Positions 1-6,417 are shown, counted from the first letter of the stretch. The stretch: 10,820 bases of DNA from Chloroflexota bacterium (GCA_019136175.1 JAGVUS010000034.1:1-10820), one strand, 5' to 3'. Notes: generated from the letters alone by a model not told the origin. Made by a program: numbers and translations.

Positions 1-1571
1 ATCAACGGCATCTCCATTTCCTGCATCAGGGAGAGGGCGTGATGTTCCTCCAGCCGGGCTTCCAGCAGTGGGCGCAGCCGTAAAGGAACTTCTGCGTCCG
101 CGGCTGCGTAGGGAGCAGCTCGGTCGATGGATATTTCCGCCATGCTGACCTGGGATTTCCCTTTCCCAATCAATTCTTCGATATGCGTCATGGAAATACC
201 CAGGTAGTCGTATGCCATGTCCTTCAATCCCAGGCTATGGGATGAAGGGTCAATCAGCCATTCGGCGATCATGGTATCAAACGACAAGGGTGTGACGTCC
301 AAGCCGTGGCGGGCAAGGATAAGGACATCATATTTCAGGTTATGCCCCACCTTTTCAATGGCGGGGTTCATCAGCGGACCGCTGAGAGCGGAAACCACTT
401 CCTGCAAGGGAAGCTGGGATTTGCCAGTCTGATGCCCGATGGGGATGTAGTATCCATCTCCCGGTGCCACTGCCAGGGAAATGCCAACCAGTTCCGCCAG
501 CATGGGGTCTGTGGATGTGGTTTCCGTATCCAGGGCAATTTGGGAAGCATGTTTCAGCAGATCCGCCAGTTGTGCCAGCTCATCCCGGGTTTGAACAATA
601 TGCGTGACAAGATCTCCAGCCTGGGCGGCATGACCCACACGGCGGATTTCCTCACCAAACAGAGAAAGCTGCTGCAAAGGTTCCTGCCTGGCAGGCTGTA
701 ATTTATGCAGTCTCCCAACCAGCGTGCGGAATTCCAGTTCCTGGAATATCTTTTCCGCAGCTGCCAGGTTCAGGTGGGCGGTGTTTGCCTGTTCCAGGTC
801 GAGGGAAATGGAAATGTCCGTGCGGATTTGAGCCAGGTCCCTGCTCATGTAGGCGGACTCACGTCCTGATTCCAGCCTGGTTCGCACACGGGCGGGAACC
901 TCATCCAGGTGATTGTAGATATCATCCAACGTCTGGAATTGTGCCAGCAGTGAAATGGCAGTTTTCTCTCCCACACCCGGCACACCCGGGATGTTGTCGG
1001 ATTGATCACCCACCAGTGCTTTGTAATCCACCACCTGCTCCGGGCGAATGCCCAGGGATGCAACCACATCCTCCGGCTTGAAGTCCCTTGCTTCTGCAAG
1101 TCGGCTGCCCGCCAGGTTCACCCAGATGCGCTCCGTGACAAGTTGCAGCAGATCGCGGTCCCCCGTGATAATTTTGACTGCCAGCCCGCGGGCGGCTGCC
1201 TGGATGGCTACCGTACCCAATACGTCATCCGCTTCTGCGCCTTCCTTTTCCAACCGGGGGATATGGAATGCGTCCACCATCTGGCGGATGCGTTCCACCT
1301 GCGGTCGCAGATCATCCGGCATCTTGGCGCGGGTGGCTTTGTAATCCGGGAACACGTCATTCCGAAACGTCTTGCCGGTATCAAACGCAACCGCCAGGTA
1401 TTCCGGGCGATCCTGTTCGAGGATGCGCAGCAACACGGAGGCAAAGCCGAAAACGCCCGCCGTGGGTTCACCATTGCGGGTTTGCAGTCGCTCTGCACCG
1501 CCCATGGTAAGAGCAAAATAGGTGCGATAGGCAAGAGCATGCCCATCAATCAGGTATAGTACAGGTGGCAT
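1..1571 (-). CDS. polA: DNA polymerase I, N-terminal 523 residues (partial at left edge)
   Basis: Repair and replication polymerase that removes RNA primers and fills gaps. I translated it directly from the minus strand. It starts at ATG 1571 (MPPVLYLIDGHALAYR) and stays open to the left edge, so the stop and the polymerase palm are outside the window. Residues 1-290 form the 5'-3' nuclease: D9 (LIDG), D64, the acidic group E113/D115/D116, D138/D140 (TGDRD), and the helix-hairpin-helix region SDNIPGVPGVGEKT near 191-204. Residues 320-510 are a DnaQ-like 3'-5' exonuclease with all three motifs kept: Exo I D348-T-E350, Exo II N411-x3-D415 and Exo III Y488-x3-D492. Proofreading is therefore predicted to be active, unlike in Thermus-type PolA. 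The start lies 19 bases after the stop of the upstream fusion gene. The Shine-Dalgarno match is weak (ACGGAAA), so co-transcription or coupling is likely. Confidence 0.95.
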   Translation of the reverse strand, partial: MPPVLYLIDGHALAYRTYFALTMGGAERLQTRNGEPTAGVFGFASVLLRILEQDRPEYLAVAFDTGKTFRNDVFPDYKATRAKMPDDLRPQVERIRQMVDAFHIPRLEKEGAEADDVLGTVAIQAAARGLAVKIITGDRDLLQLVTERIWVNLAGSRLAEARDFKPEDVVASLGIRPEQVVDYKALVGDQSDNIPGVPGVGEKTAISLLAQFQTLDDIYNHLDEVPARVRTRLESGRESAYMSRDLAQIRTDISISLDLEQANTAHLNLAAAEKIFQELEFRTLVGRLHKLQPARQEPLQQLSLFGEEIRRVGHAAQAGDLVTHIVQTRDELAQLADLLKHASQIALDTETTSTDPMLAELVGISLAVAPGDGYYIPIGHQTGKSQLPLQEVVSALSGPLMNPAIEKVGHNLKYDVLILARHGLDVTPLSFDTMIAEWLIDPSSHSLGLKDMAYDYLGISMTHIEELIGKGKSQVSMAEISIDRAAPYAAADAEVPLRLRPLLEARLEEHHALSLMQEMEMPL

Positions 1572-1590
1572 GGCAGGTTTCCGTTGAAAT

Positions 1591-3141
1591 TCATTGTGAG
1601 GATAATCCCTGGCGGCGGCGGGTTTCCTGCAGGAAGTCCCGCAACAGATCACCTGCGGGGGGTTGGGATCCGCTGATCACCAGGTAGCCCGGTGCCCAAA
1701 AGTCACCGGAGGGATTTTGTTCCTTGTAGGTGGAATTGAAACCAAAAATGCGTTGCGAGGTTTGCTGCCGCAGGACGCGCATGATATTTCCAGGCGAAAC
1801 CGAAGGCGCAACCCGCACGGTGCATTGGAAATAATCAGGTCGGGTGGCAATGCCATCCAGCCGCCAGCCATATGCCAGGCAGATTTCGGGTGTCCAGCGG
1901 GAAAGCTGGGCAGCCAGGTCACCGGTGAGGTAATGCGAAGGCAGGCGCGGCACAAAAATACACGTGTACAGGATATAGCTTAAACCTGGCACTGCCGGGT
2001 CCATTTCTTCCAGGGAACGCGGCACAGGAGGAGTGAACCGGTGGCTGCCCTCCGGCTGTTCGGGAAGGGGGATACCCGCGTCAAGAACCGGTTCCTCGAA
2101 CTCGTCCATTGTTCCCGGGGCTTGCAAATGTGGGCGGGTATCGTCTTCCTTTTGAGCAGGTTCTGCAGGCAGTGGCTCGTCGCCGAACCATTCCAGCAAT
2201 CCATCCGGGTCAGGTGGGGGGACTTCTCCCAGCATGCGCGCAAGTGCAGCCAATGCCTCGGGATCCACAGGTTCATCGGTCCAATTTCCATCTTCACCCT
2301 GCTCTGTGTCCACAACTTCCATATCGGGAACCGCAGACTGGATGGGCGGGGGCGGGGCTGCAGGTGCAGGGGCAGGGGCGGGCTGTTCGGAAAGTGCGCG
2401 GGCAAGCTGTACAGCCTGGGAACGAATGCGGGTGAGTGGAACCGTGACATCATATACCAGCGCCAGGGCAACACCATCTGCCATCGGCTTGGCATATAAC
2501 AGGTATTCCCCCCCATCTGTTTCGAGCCGGGCAAACCGGGCGATCTCCCGCCGCGGGTCCTTTTCCAGGGAACGGGTGAGTATGGCGGATACCTCACGGG
2601 CACCTGCCTGTGCCAGTTGACCAGAGTATGCCCACATCTCCCCTTTGCGCGTGATTAATGCTGCCTGGGCGGAGGATTCGAGCAGCAGCCGGGTCAGGCG
2701 TTGGGCGGCAAGGTTGACGTCTTCCATCCAGGGGGGCATCCGTGCGGGTTGGGCAGTTTCCTCCACCTGTGCAGTCGCAGACATATGAAGCAGCCGATCC
2801 ACAATTGCCAACAGGTCAGGCAGGTAGAAAGGCTTGTTCAGGTAGGCATGCGGCTTTAATCCGGCGATGGAGGGGTGGTCTGGATTGTTGGCAGGGGGGA
2901 TGATTATCAGCTTGAGGGCAGGATCATTTTTTGTCACCTGCCTGCCAAATGTGACAAAAGCAGCCGGGTCCCGTTCCACGTCCAGGATCATCAGGTCAAA
3001 GTGAATAATTCCCAAAGCAGACTGGGCTTCCTGCCAGGATTGCACCAGCCGAATCCGGTAGCTGCCGCTTTCTTCCAGGCTGAGTCGCAGCAATTCGCCA
3101 AAGGCGGGGTGAGGACTGACAATCAGGATATCTTTTCCCAC
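1591..3141 (-). CDS. Degenerate receiver - roadblock/LC7 - dead Y1-transposase-like fusion protein
   Basis: A 516-residue regulator-like protein that I do not recognise as a named family. Residues 3-118 form a receiver fold that keeps the phospho-site Asp position (D54 in ILDVE) and K103 (NKPF). The usual acidic pair is replaced by S9/P10 and the Thr position by Pro, so phosphorylation is doubtful. Residues 138-250 resemble roadblock/LC7: an amphipathic helix, a beta hairpin at QAALITRKGEMWAYSG, then YLLYAKPMADGVALALVYD. Residues 253-385 are a Pro/Ala and acidic linker. Residues 388-511 follow the IS200/REP transposase pattern (YILYTCIFVPR, GWRLDGIATRPDYFQ, SPGNIMRVLR, FWAPGYLVIS, LLRDFLQET). 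The HUH site reads Y437-F-Q439 and the nucleophile position is F503, so it should not cut DNA. The domain calls are by eye. The start is GTG 3141, because an in-frame stop lies just upstream; no clear ribosome site is seen. Nucleic-acid or protein binding is inferred. Confidence 0.85.
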   Translation of the reverse strand: MGKDILIVSPHPAFGELLRLSLEESGSYRIRLVQSWQEAQSALGIIHFDLMILDVERDPAAFVTFGRQVTKNDPALKLIIIPPANNPDHPSIAGLKPHAYLNKPFYLPDLLAIVDRLLHMSATAQVEETAQPARMPPWMEDVNLAAQRLTRLLLESSAQAALITRKGEMWAYSGQLAQAGAREVSAILTRSLEKDPRREIARFARLETDGGEYLLYAKPMADGVALALVYDVTVPLTRIRSQAVQLARALSEQPAPAPAPAAPPPPIQSAVPDMEVVDTEQGEDGNWTDEPVDPEALAALARMLGEVPPPDPDGLLEWFGDEPLPAEPAQKEDDTRPHLQAPGTMDEFEEPVLDAGIPLPEQPEGSHRFTPPVPRSLEEMDPAVPGLSYILYTCIFVPRLPSHYLTGDLAAQLSRWTPEICLAYGWRLDGIATRPDYFQCTVRVAPSVSPGNIMRVLRQQTSQRIFGFNSTYKEQNPSGDFWAPGYLVISGSQPPAGDLLRDFLQETRRRQGLSSQ

Positions 3142-3208
3142 ATCAATAGTCTATCATGCAGAAGAATGAGAGGCAAGCAAAAAAGGAAACGGATTGGATA
3201 AAACAGGT

Positions 3209-3583
3209 TCAGGCGTCCAGTTGCCGTTCACCCAGCAGAAACCAATGCCCTTTGCGGTCACTGGCGGATTCGGGGGCGCGGTCATAATAAATGTCGTAAA
3301 TGGCACCGTTCTCCACCTGGACGCGAAAATAGTACCGCCCCACCCCCCACGAGCCGCGCCGGGATGCAGTTTCTGCATGGGCGGGAGCCATGTTGCGTGC
3401 CATGCGACCCCTGCGGCGAAAGTCCACCCACTCGGCAAGAACAATGACGACGGAATAAGATTCGCCCTGCCAGATGAATCCGCTGGGACAGGCTGGTTTT
3501 TTCTCCAGGCTGGAAGGCGTCTCAAACCAGACTTCAATCGGTTCATCAATAAAGTGAAATGGTACGGTATCCTGGGGTTGCAT
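3209..3583 (-). CDS. DUF6504-like small protein
   Basis: A small 124-residue soluble protein of unknown function. It has no signal peptide or membrane segment. The pattern is the one I associate with DUF6504: an early IEVWF (16-20), FIWQGESYSVV (36-46), a W-containing segment (EWVDF 51-55), an Arg-rich middle, GRYYFRVQVENG (82-93), YDIYYDR (96-102), and a W114/L117/D123 ending. This assignment is from memory and was not searched. The reading frame is chosen over the overlapping 146-residue frame (ATG 3594), which lacks these aromatic-rich strands and reads as a shadow. The start is ATG 3583, with a TATAAT box only about a dozen bases upstream, so the transcript may be nearly leaderless. It lies upstream of the fusion gene and polA on the same strand (67-base gap). 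I recall DUF6504 members near DNA-polymerase genes in actinobacteria, but I cannot confirm that here. Confidence 0.75.
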   Translation of the reverse strand: MQPQDTVPFHFIDEPIEVWFETPSSLEKKPACPSGFIWQGESYSVVIVLAEWVDFRRRGRMARNMAPAHAETASRRGSWGVGRYYFRVQVENGAIYDIYYDRAPESASDRKGHWFLLGERQLDA

Positions 3584-3594
3584 GGTTGATTCAT

Positions 3595-3600
3595 ATTATA
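3595..3600 (-). promoter_or_regulatory. Candidate -10 box for the DUF6504-like gene
   Basis: On the minus strand this reads TATAAT, a perfect sigma70 -10 hexamer, ending 11 bases before ATG 3583. The -35 region (around 3618-3624) is poor, so activity is uncertain. If it is used, transcription would begin within a few bases of the start codon, giving a very short or absent leader. A purine-rich GGGAAAGAG sits upstream of the box, too far from the ATG to serve as its ribosome site. Confidence 0.4.
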
Positions 3601-3686
3601 CTCTTTCCCGAACTTCCATTTTCACAGGATTGGGATGCCAATTCCGTGCCATGTCTCTGGTCCATTGACTCGGGGTTCAGCCTATC

Positions 3687-3718
3687 AATTGTGTAAATTG
3701 CTTCAGCTTGACACAATT
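3687..3718. repeat. 8-bp perfect inverted repeat, candidate operator
   Basis: AATTGTGT (3687-3694) and ACACAATT (3711-3718) form a perfect inverted repeat with a 16-base spacer. The right arm overlaps the last three bases of the -35 hexamer (3708-3713) of the plus-strand promoter. A dimeric regulator bound here would compete with RNA polymerase. The regulator is unknown. The half-site TTGTGT is only loosely like Rex or CRP-type half-sites. That it is an operator is an inference. Confidence 0.45.
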
Positions 3719-3736
3719 TCAGGGCTGTGCTAAAGT
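3708..3736 (+). promoter_or_regulatory. Sigma70-type promoter of the roadblock-V4R-receiver operon
   Basis: The -35 is TTGACA (3708-3713, consensus). A 17-base spacer follows, then the -10 TAAAGT (3731-3736, 4 of 6 matches) with an extended TG dinucleotide at 3727-3728. The expected transcription start is near 3743, giving a leader of about 50 bases before the TTG start at 3795. This is the best promoter seen in the window and fits a four-gene plus-strand transcript. Confidence 0.7.
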
Positions 3737-3781
3737 ATTACAATCGTTTCGTTAAGATTCACTTCCCAAATCACCTTGCGT

Positions 3782-3789
3782 AAGGGGTG
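3782..3789 (+). promoter_or_regulatory. Ribosome binding site deciding the TTG start
   Basis: AAGGGGTG lies five bases before TTG 3795, a normal Shine-Dalgarno distance. The next in-frame starts (ATG 3816 and 3819) are more than 25 bases away with no site of their own, so TTG is preferred. Confidence 0.6.
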
Positions 3790-3794
3790 TTGCT

Positions 3795-4166
3795 TTGACA
3801 AAATCAAGAACTCAAATGATGGTGGATCGTTTGCGGGAGCTGCAGGCTTCATCGCCTGATATTGAAGCTTCTGCGATCGTCAGCGTGGATGGTTTGACCA
3901 TTGCCTCCGCGCTTCCTCAGGGCGTGGAAGAAGACCGTGTTTCGGCAATGTCTGCGGCAATGCTCTCGCTGGGCGAGCGAATTGCTGGCGAGTTGGGACG
4001 CGGATCCCTCGAACAGGTTTACATCAAGGGGCAGAAGGGTTACGTTGTCCTGATGTCGGTTGGCGAGGAAGCTGTTTTAACCGCCCTGGCGCGCGAGCAA
4101 GCCAAGCTGGGCTTGATCTTCCTGGATATGCGCCGCGCAGCCGAAGATTTGACCCGCCTGATCTAA
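3795..4166 (+). CDS. Roadblock/LC7 domain protein (MglB-like fold)
   Basis: A stand-alone 123-residue roadblock/LC7 protein. These cytoplasmic proteins form dimers and usually act on, or scaffold, small Ras-like GTPases, as MglB does for MglA. The fold reads in order: an N-terminal helix (RLRELQASSPDIEAS), the strand-turn-strand typical of the family at AIVSVDGLTIASAL (about 27-40), a long central helix with MSAAMLSLGERIAGEL (52-67), then the strands QVYIKGQKGYVVLMSVG (74-90) and the C-terminal helix LTALAREQAKLGLI. It has no membrane segment. No MglA-type GTPase is present in the window, so the partner is unknown. The neighbouring V4R protein and the fusion protein's own roadblock-like domain are candidates. 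It starts with TTG and is the first gene of the plus-strand run, 11 bases ahead of the V4R gene. Confidence 0.88.
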   Translation: MTKSRTQMMVDRLRELQASSPDIEASAIVSVDGLTIASALPQGVEEDRVSAMSAAMLSLGERIAGELGRGSLEQVYIKGQKGYVVLMSVGEEAVLTALAREQAKLGLIFLDMRRAAEDLTRLI

Positions 4167-4177
4167 GGGAGAGTCGC

Positions 4178-4810
4178 ATGGAACCCATTCCAAAGAGCGG
4201 TTTATATTATCCAAATAAAATTGCCCGTCTCTCCATCCTTGCATTGGAAGATGTGATGGGTAAAAACGGGTTGAACGCGATCCTCAACCTGGCAAGTCTG
4301 CCTCACCTGATCGATAATTATCCCCCTTCCAACCTGGAAAAGGAATTTGACTTTGCTGATTTTTCCGCCATCCAGGGCGCATTGGAGGAAATGTACGGTC
4401 CCCGCGGCGGTCGGGGGTTGGCGCTGCGGCAGGGCAGGGCGGCATTTGATGATGGACTGAGGAATTTTGGTGCCCTTGCAGGGGTGGGGGACCTGGCGTT
4501 TAAGGTCCTGCCACTTTCGGCAAAATTAAAAATCGGGCTGCCCGCCATGGCGCGCATCTTTACCCAGACCAGTGATCAGTTGAGCACGGTGGAAGAAAAG
4601 GATGACCATTACGTGTACACCATCCACCGCTGCCCCTGTTGCCACGGACGGCATACCGACAAACCCTGCTGCTTCATCGCGGCTGGTTTGCTGCAGGCAG
4701 GTCTCAAGTGGGTTTCCGGTGGTCTGGAATTCCGCGTGAATGAATCCAAATGTATTGCTGTTGGCGATACAGTTTGCGAATTTATTGTCTTTAAAGATCC
4801 AATTCACTAA
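4178..4810 (+). CDS. V4R (4-vinyl reductase-like) domain protein, Cys-rich
   Basis: A 210-residue soluble protein with a C-terminal V4R domain, the small-molecule-binding fold found in bacteriochlorophyll 4-vinyl reductase (BchJ) and in sensory regulators such as the XylR/DmpR input domain. The N-terminal half carries the conserved helices around GLYYPNKIARLSILALEDVMG and the YGPRGGRGLALRQGR loop (73-87). The C-terminal half has HRCPCC (150-155), KPCC (162-165), a Gly-rich strand WVSGGLEFRV (178-187), and SKC (190-192) with C200. Seven cysteines cluster here (152, 154, 155, 164, 165, 192, 200), which suggests metal or FeS binding or redox sensing. A sensor role for a ligand or redox state is inferred from the neighbours. 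I see no reason to link it to bacteriochlorophyll synthesis. A good site, AGGGAGAG (4168-4175 region), precedes ATG 4178, 11 bases after the roadblock gene. Confidence 0.8.
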   Translation: MEPIPKSGLYYPNKIARLSILALEDVMGKNGLNAILNLASLPHLIDNYPPSNLEKEFDFADFSAIQGALEEMYGPRGGRGLALRQGRAAFDDGLRNFGALAGVGDLAFKVLPLSAKLKIGLPAMARIFTQTSDQLSTVEEKDDHYVYTIHRCPCCHGRHTDKPCCFIAAGLLQAGLKWVSGGLEFRVNESKCIAVGDTVCEFIVFKDPIH

Positions 4811-4824
4811 GGCGTGATCCGCCC

Positions 4825-5682
4825 ATGACTGTTGATGCAAAGCCAACCCTGTTGATTGTTGAGGATGACCTTGACATCATGGAAATGCTTACGGCTTTTT
4901 TCCGTGTGCAGGGGTATGAGGTGGTGACGGTCAACTGGGGTGAGGATGCCCTCCGCACCTGTCTTGCCAGCCCGCCGGATCTGGTTATCCTTGATATCCG
5001 CCTGCCGGATATCGACGGATTTGAGGTGGCACGGCAGCTGCGCGCCAACCGCCGGACCCGGGAAATCCCCATCATCTTTCTGACGGAAAAACGGGAACGC
5101 GTCGATCGGCTACATGGGCTGGAGCTTCATGCTGAGGATTACATTACCAAGCCATTTGACGTCCAGGAACTGCGTTTGCGGGTGCGTAATACCCTGCAAC
5201 GGGCAAAACGCGCCCCCCTAACCAACCCGGTCACCGGGCTGCCCGAAGGCGACCTGACAAATGAGCAACTGGAAGCCTACCTGGAGTCGGATCAAATTGC
5301 CCTGTTGGTGATCAGCCTGGGCAATTTGGACCGCTTCCGTGAAGTCTATGGCATTGTTGCATCCGATGACCTTGTCCGGGCGGTTGCATTGATGATCCAG
5401 GGTTCCTTGCAGGAACTGGGCACCCAGTCCGACTTTCTCGGGCACATCACCAACACAACCTTCCTGGTTGCAACCCGTGCCACCAATACACTGGCGCTGC
5501 AGGAACGGATTCGCTCACGCTTGCAGGCATCTTTTAATTATTTTTACAGCAGCCAGGACCGGGAATCCGGCACTTTTCAACAGGAAGGACTGGGGGTGCA
5601 GATCACGGAGATCCGGAAACCAGCGCAGTCTTATCGCTCCATGGATGAATTGAAAGGGAAGCTCCGCACATTGGCGGGGTAA
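4825..5682 (+). CDS. Response regulator with degenerate GGDEF-like output domain
   Basis: A 285-residue two-component response regulator. Residues 8-125 are a complete receiver: acidic pair E13/D14, phospho-acceptor D57 (VILDIRLPDIDG), T87 (IFLTEK) and K109 (YITKPFD). Residues 133-282 have the layout of a GGDEF domain, beginning with NPVTGLP (134-140), the usual entry motif, followed by LVISLGNLDRFREVYG (161-176). The signature loop reads G206-H-I-T-N-T-T-F213 where active enzymes have GGDEF. Both glycines and the catalytic acidic residues are gone, so cyclic-di-GMP synthesis is not expected. The output is probably protein or ligand binding. It is the third gene of the run, 14 bases after the V4R gene, with only a weak AAGGCG ribosome site about 10 bases before the ATG. 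No histidine kinase is in the window, so its phosphodonor is unknown. Confidence 0.85.
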   Translation: MTVDAKPTLLIVEDDLDIMEMLTAFFRVQGYEVVTVNWGEDALRTCLASPPDLVILDIRLPDIDGFEVARQLRANRRTREIPIIFLTEKRERVDRLHGLELHAEDYITKPFDVQELRLRVRNTLQRAKRAPLTNPVTGLPEGDLTNEQLEAYLESDQIALLVISLGNLDRFREVYGIVASDDLVRAVALMIQGSLQELGTQSDFLGHITNTTFLVATRATNTLALQERIRSRLQASFNYFYSSQDRESGTFQQEGLGVQITEIRKPAQSYRSMDELKGKLRTLAG

Positions 5683-5685
5683 GAT

Positions 5686-6417
5686 GTGTTGAAAACGACC
5701 ATCATCATTCCCACATACAACGAGGCGGATAACCTCGCCAGGCTGGTGCCCCTCTTATTAAATCTACCTGTACCGGATTTAAACATCCTGGTGGTGGATG
5801 ATGGCAGCCCGGATGGAACCGGCGACCTGGCGGAAGCATTAAGCGTGGAGTGGAATGGGCGGGTGCGCGTCATTCACCGCCCCGGAAAACAAGGCTTGGG
5901 AACCGCCTATATTCAGGGGTTTCGGGAATGTCTTGCGCATGGCGAGGAAGCCATCGGGCAGATGGATGCCGATTTTTCCCATCCACCGGAAAAAATCCTG
6001 GAATTACTGGAAACGCTTAAATCCTGCGACATTGCAATCGGATCCCGCTATGTGCCGGGCGGCAGCCTGGACGTCAATTGGCCTGCCTGGAGGAAAGTGC
6101 TCTCCGGGTTTGGAAATTTTTATGCCCGTACCATCCTGGGTCTCCCCATCCGGGATGTGACGGGCGGGTTTCGCCTCTGGAGGAGGGAAACCCTGGCGGC
6201 ATTGCCGTTGAACCGGGTTCGGTCCAATGGCTATGTCTTCCAGGTGGAGATGGCATATCTTGCCCACCGATTGGGGTTTTCATTCAGGGAAATTCCGATA
6301 TATTTTGCCGAGCGGCAGCATGGAAAATCCAAAATGTCTTTCCGCATCCAGGCGGAGGCTGCATTGCGGGTCTGGTTGTTGCCGGGTCGCTATCGCGATC
6401 TGCGTCCGGTTAAATAG
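5686..6417 (+). CDS. DPM1-type polyprenol-phosphate glycosyltransferase (GT2)
   Basis: A 243-residue family 2 glycosyltransferase of the dolichol/polyprenol-phosphate mannose synthase type. It moves a sugar from a nucleotide donor to a membrane lipid phosphate at the inner face of the membrane. The catalytic parts are easy to read: IIIPTYNEADN (6-16), VVDDGSPDGT (36-45) with D38/D39 binding the nucleotide, QMDADFSHPPE (92-102) with the metal-binding D94/D96, IGSRYVPGG (118-126), DVTGGFRLWRR (157-167) and the C-terminal RQHGKSKM (210-217). It stops after the catalytic domain, without the GtrA-like membrane part of longer relatives, so it resembles the soluble DPM1/Ppm1 class. Mannose is the most likely sugar but is not proven. 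The start is GTG 5686 (TTG 5689 is possible), three bases after the regulator's stop, with GGGGT overlapping that stop. This spacing implies translational coupling. Confidence 0.87.
   Translation: MLKTTIIIPTYNEADNLARLVPLLLNLPVPDLNILVVDDGSPDGTGDLAEALSVEWNGRVRVIHRPGKQGLGTAYIQGFRECLAHGEEAIGQMDADFSHPPEKILELLETLKSCDIAIGSRYVPGGSLDVNWPAWRKVLSGFGNFYARTILGLPIRDVTGGFRLWRRETLAALPLNRVRSNGYVFQVEMAYLAHRLGFSFREIPIYFAERQHGKSKMSFRIQAEAALRVWLLPGRYRDLRPVK

Noticed and set aside
306..701. 131-residue open frame on the plus strand
   Set aside because: Antisense to the polA exonuclease region, with no recognisable domain and no ribosome site.
1002..1559. 185-residue open frame on the plus strand
   Set aside because: It is fully antisense to the polA nuclease domain, which has clear motifs; the frame shows no family pattern.
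1591..1980. Transposase-like segment taken as an insertion sequence
   Set aside because: No terminal structures or flanking repeats, the catalytic residues are missing, and the segment is in frame with the upstream domains.
1980..2603. 207-residue minus-strand frame inside the fusion gene
   Set aside because: Same strand, different frame as the roadblock and linker part. It is Pro/Arg/Trp-rich without domain features, a GC-driven shadow.
3154..3594. 146-residue frame starting at ATG 3594
   Set aside because: It overlaps the DUF6504-like frame almost fully; only the latter has the ordered W/Y-rich strand pattern and ends in a plausible family tail.
4178..4810. V4R protein as a bacteriochlorophyll 4-vinyl reductase
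   Set aside because: No pigment genes are nearby; the neighbours are signalling genes and the V4R fold is common in sensors.
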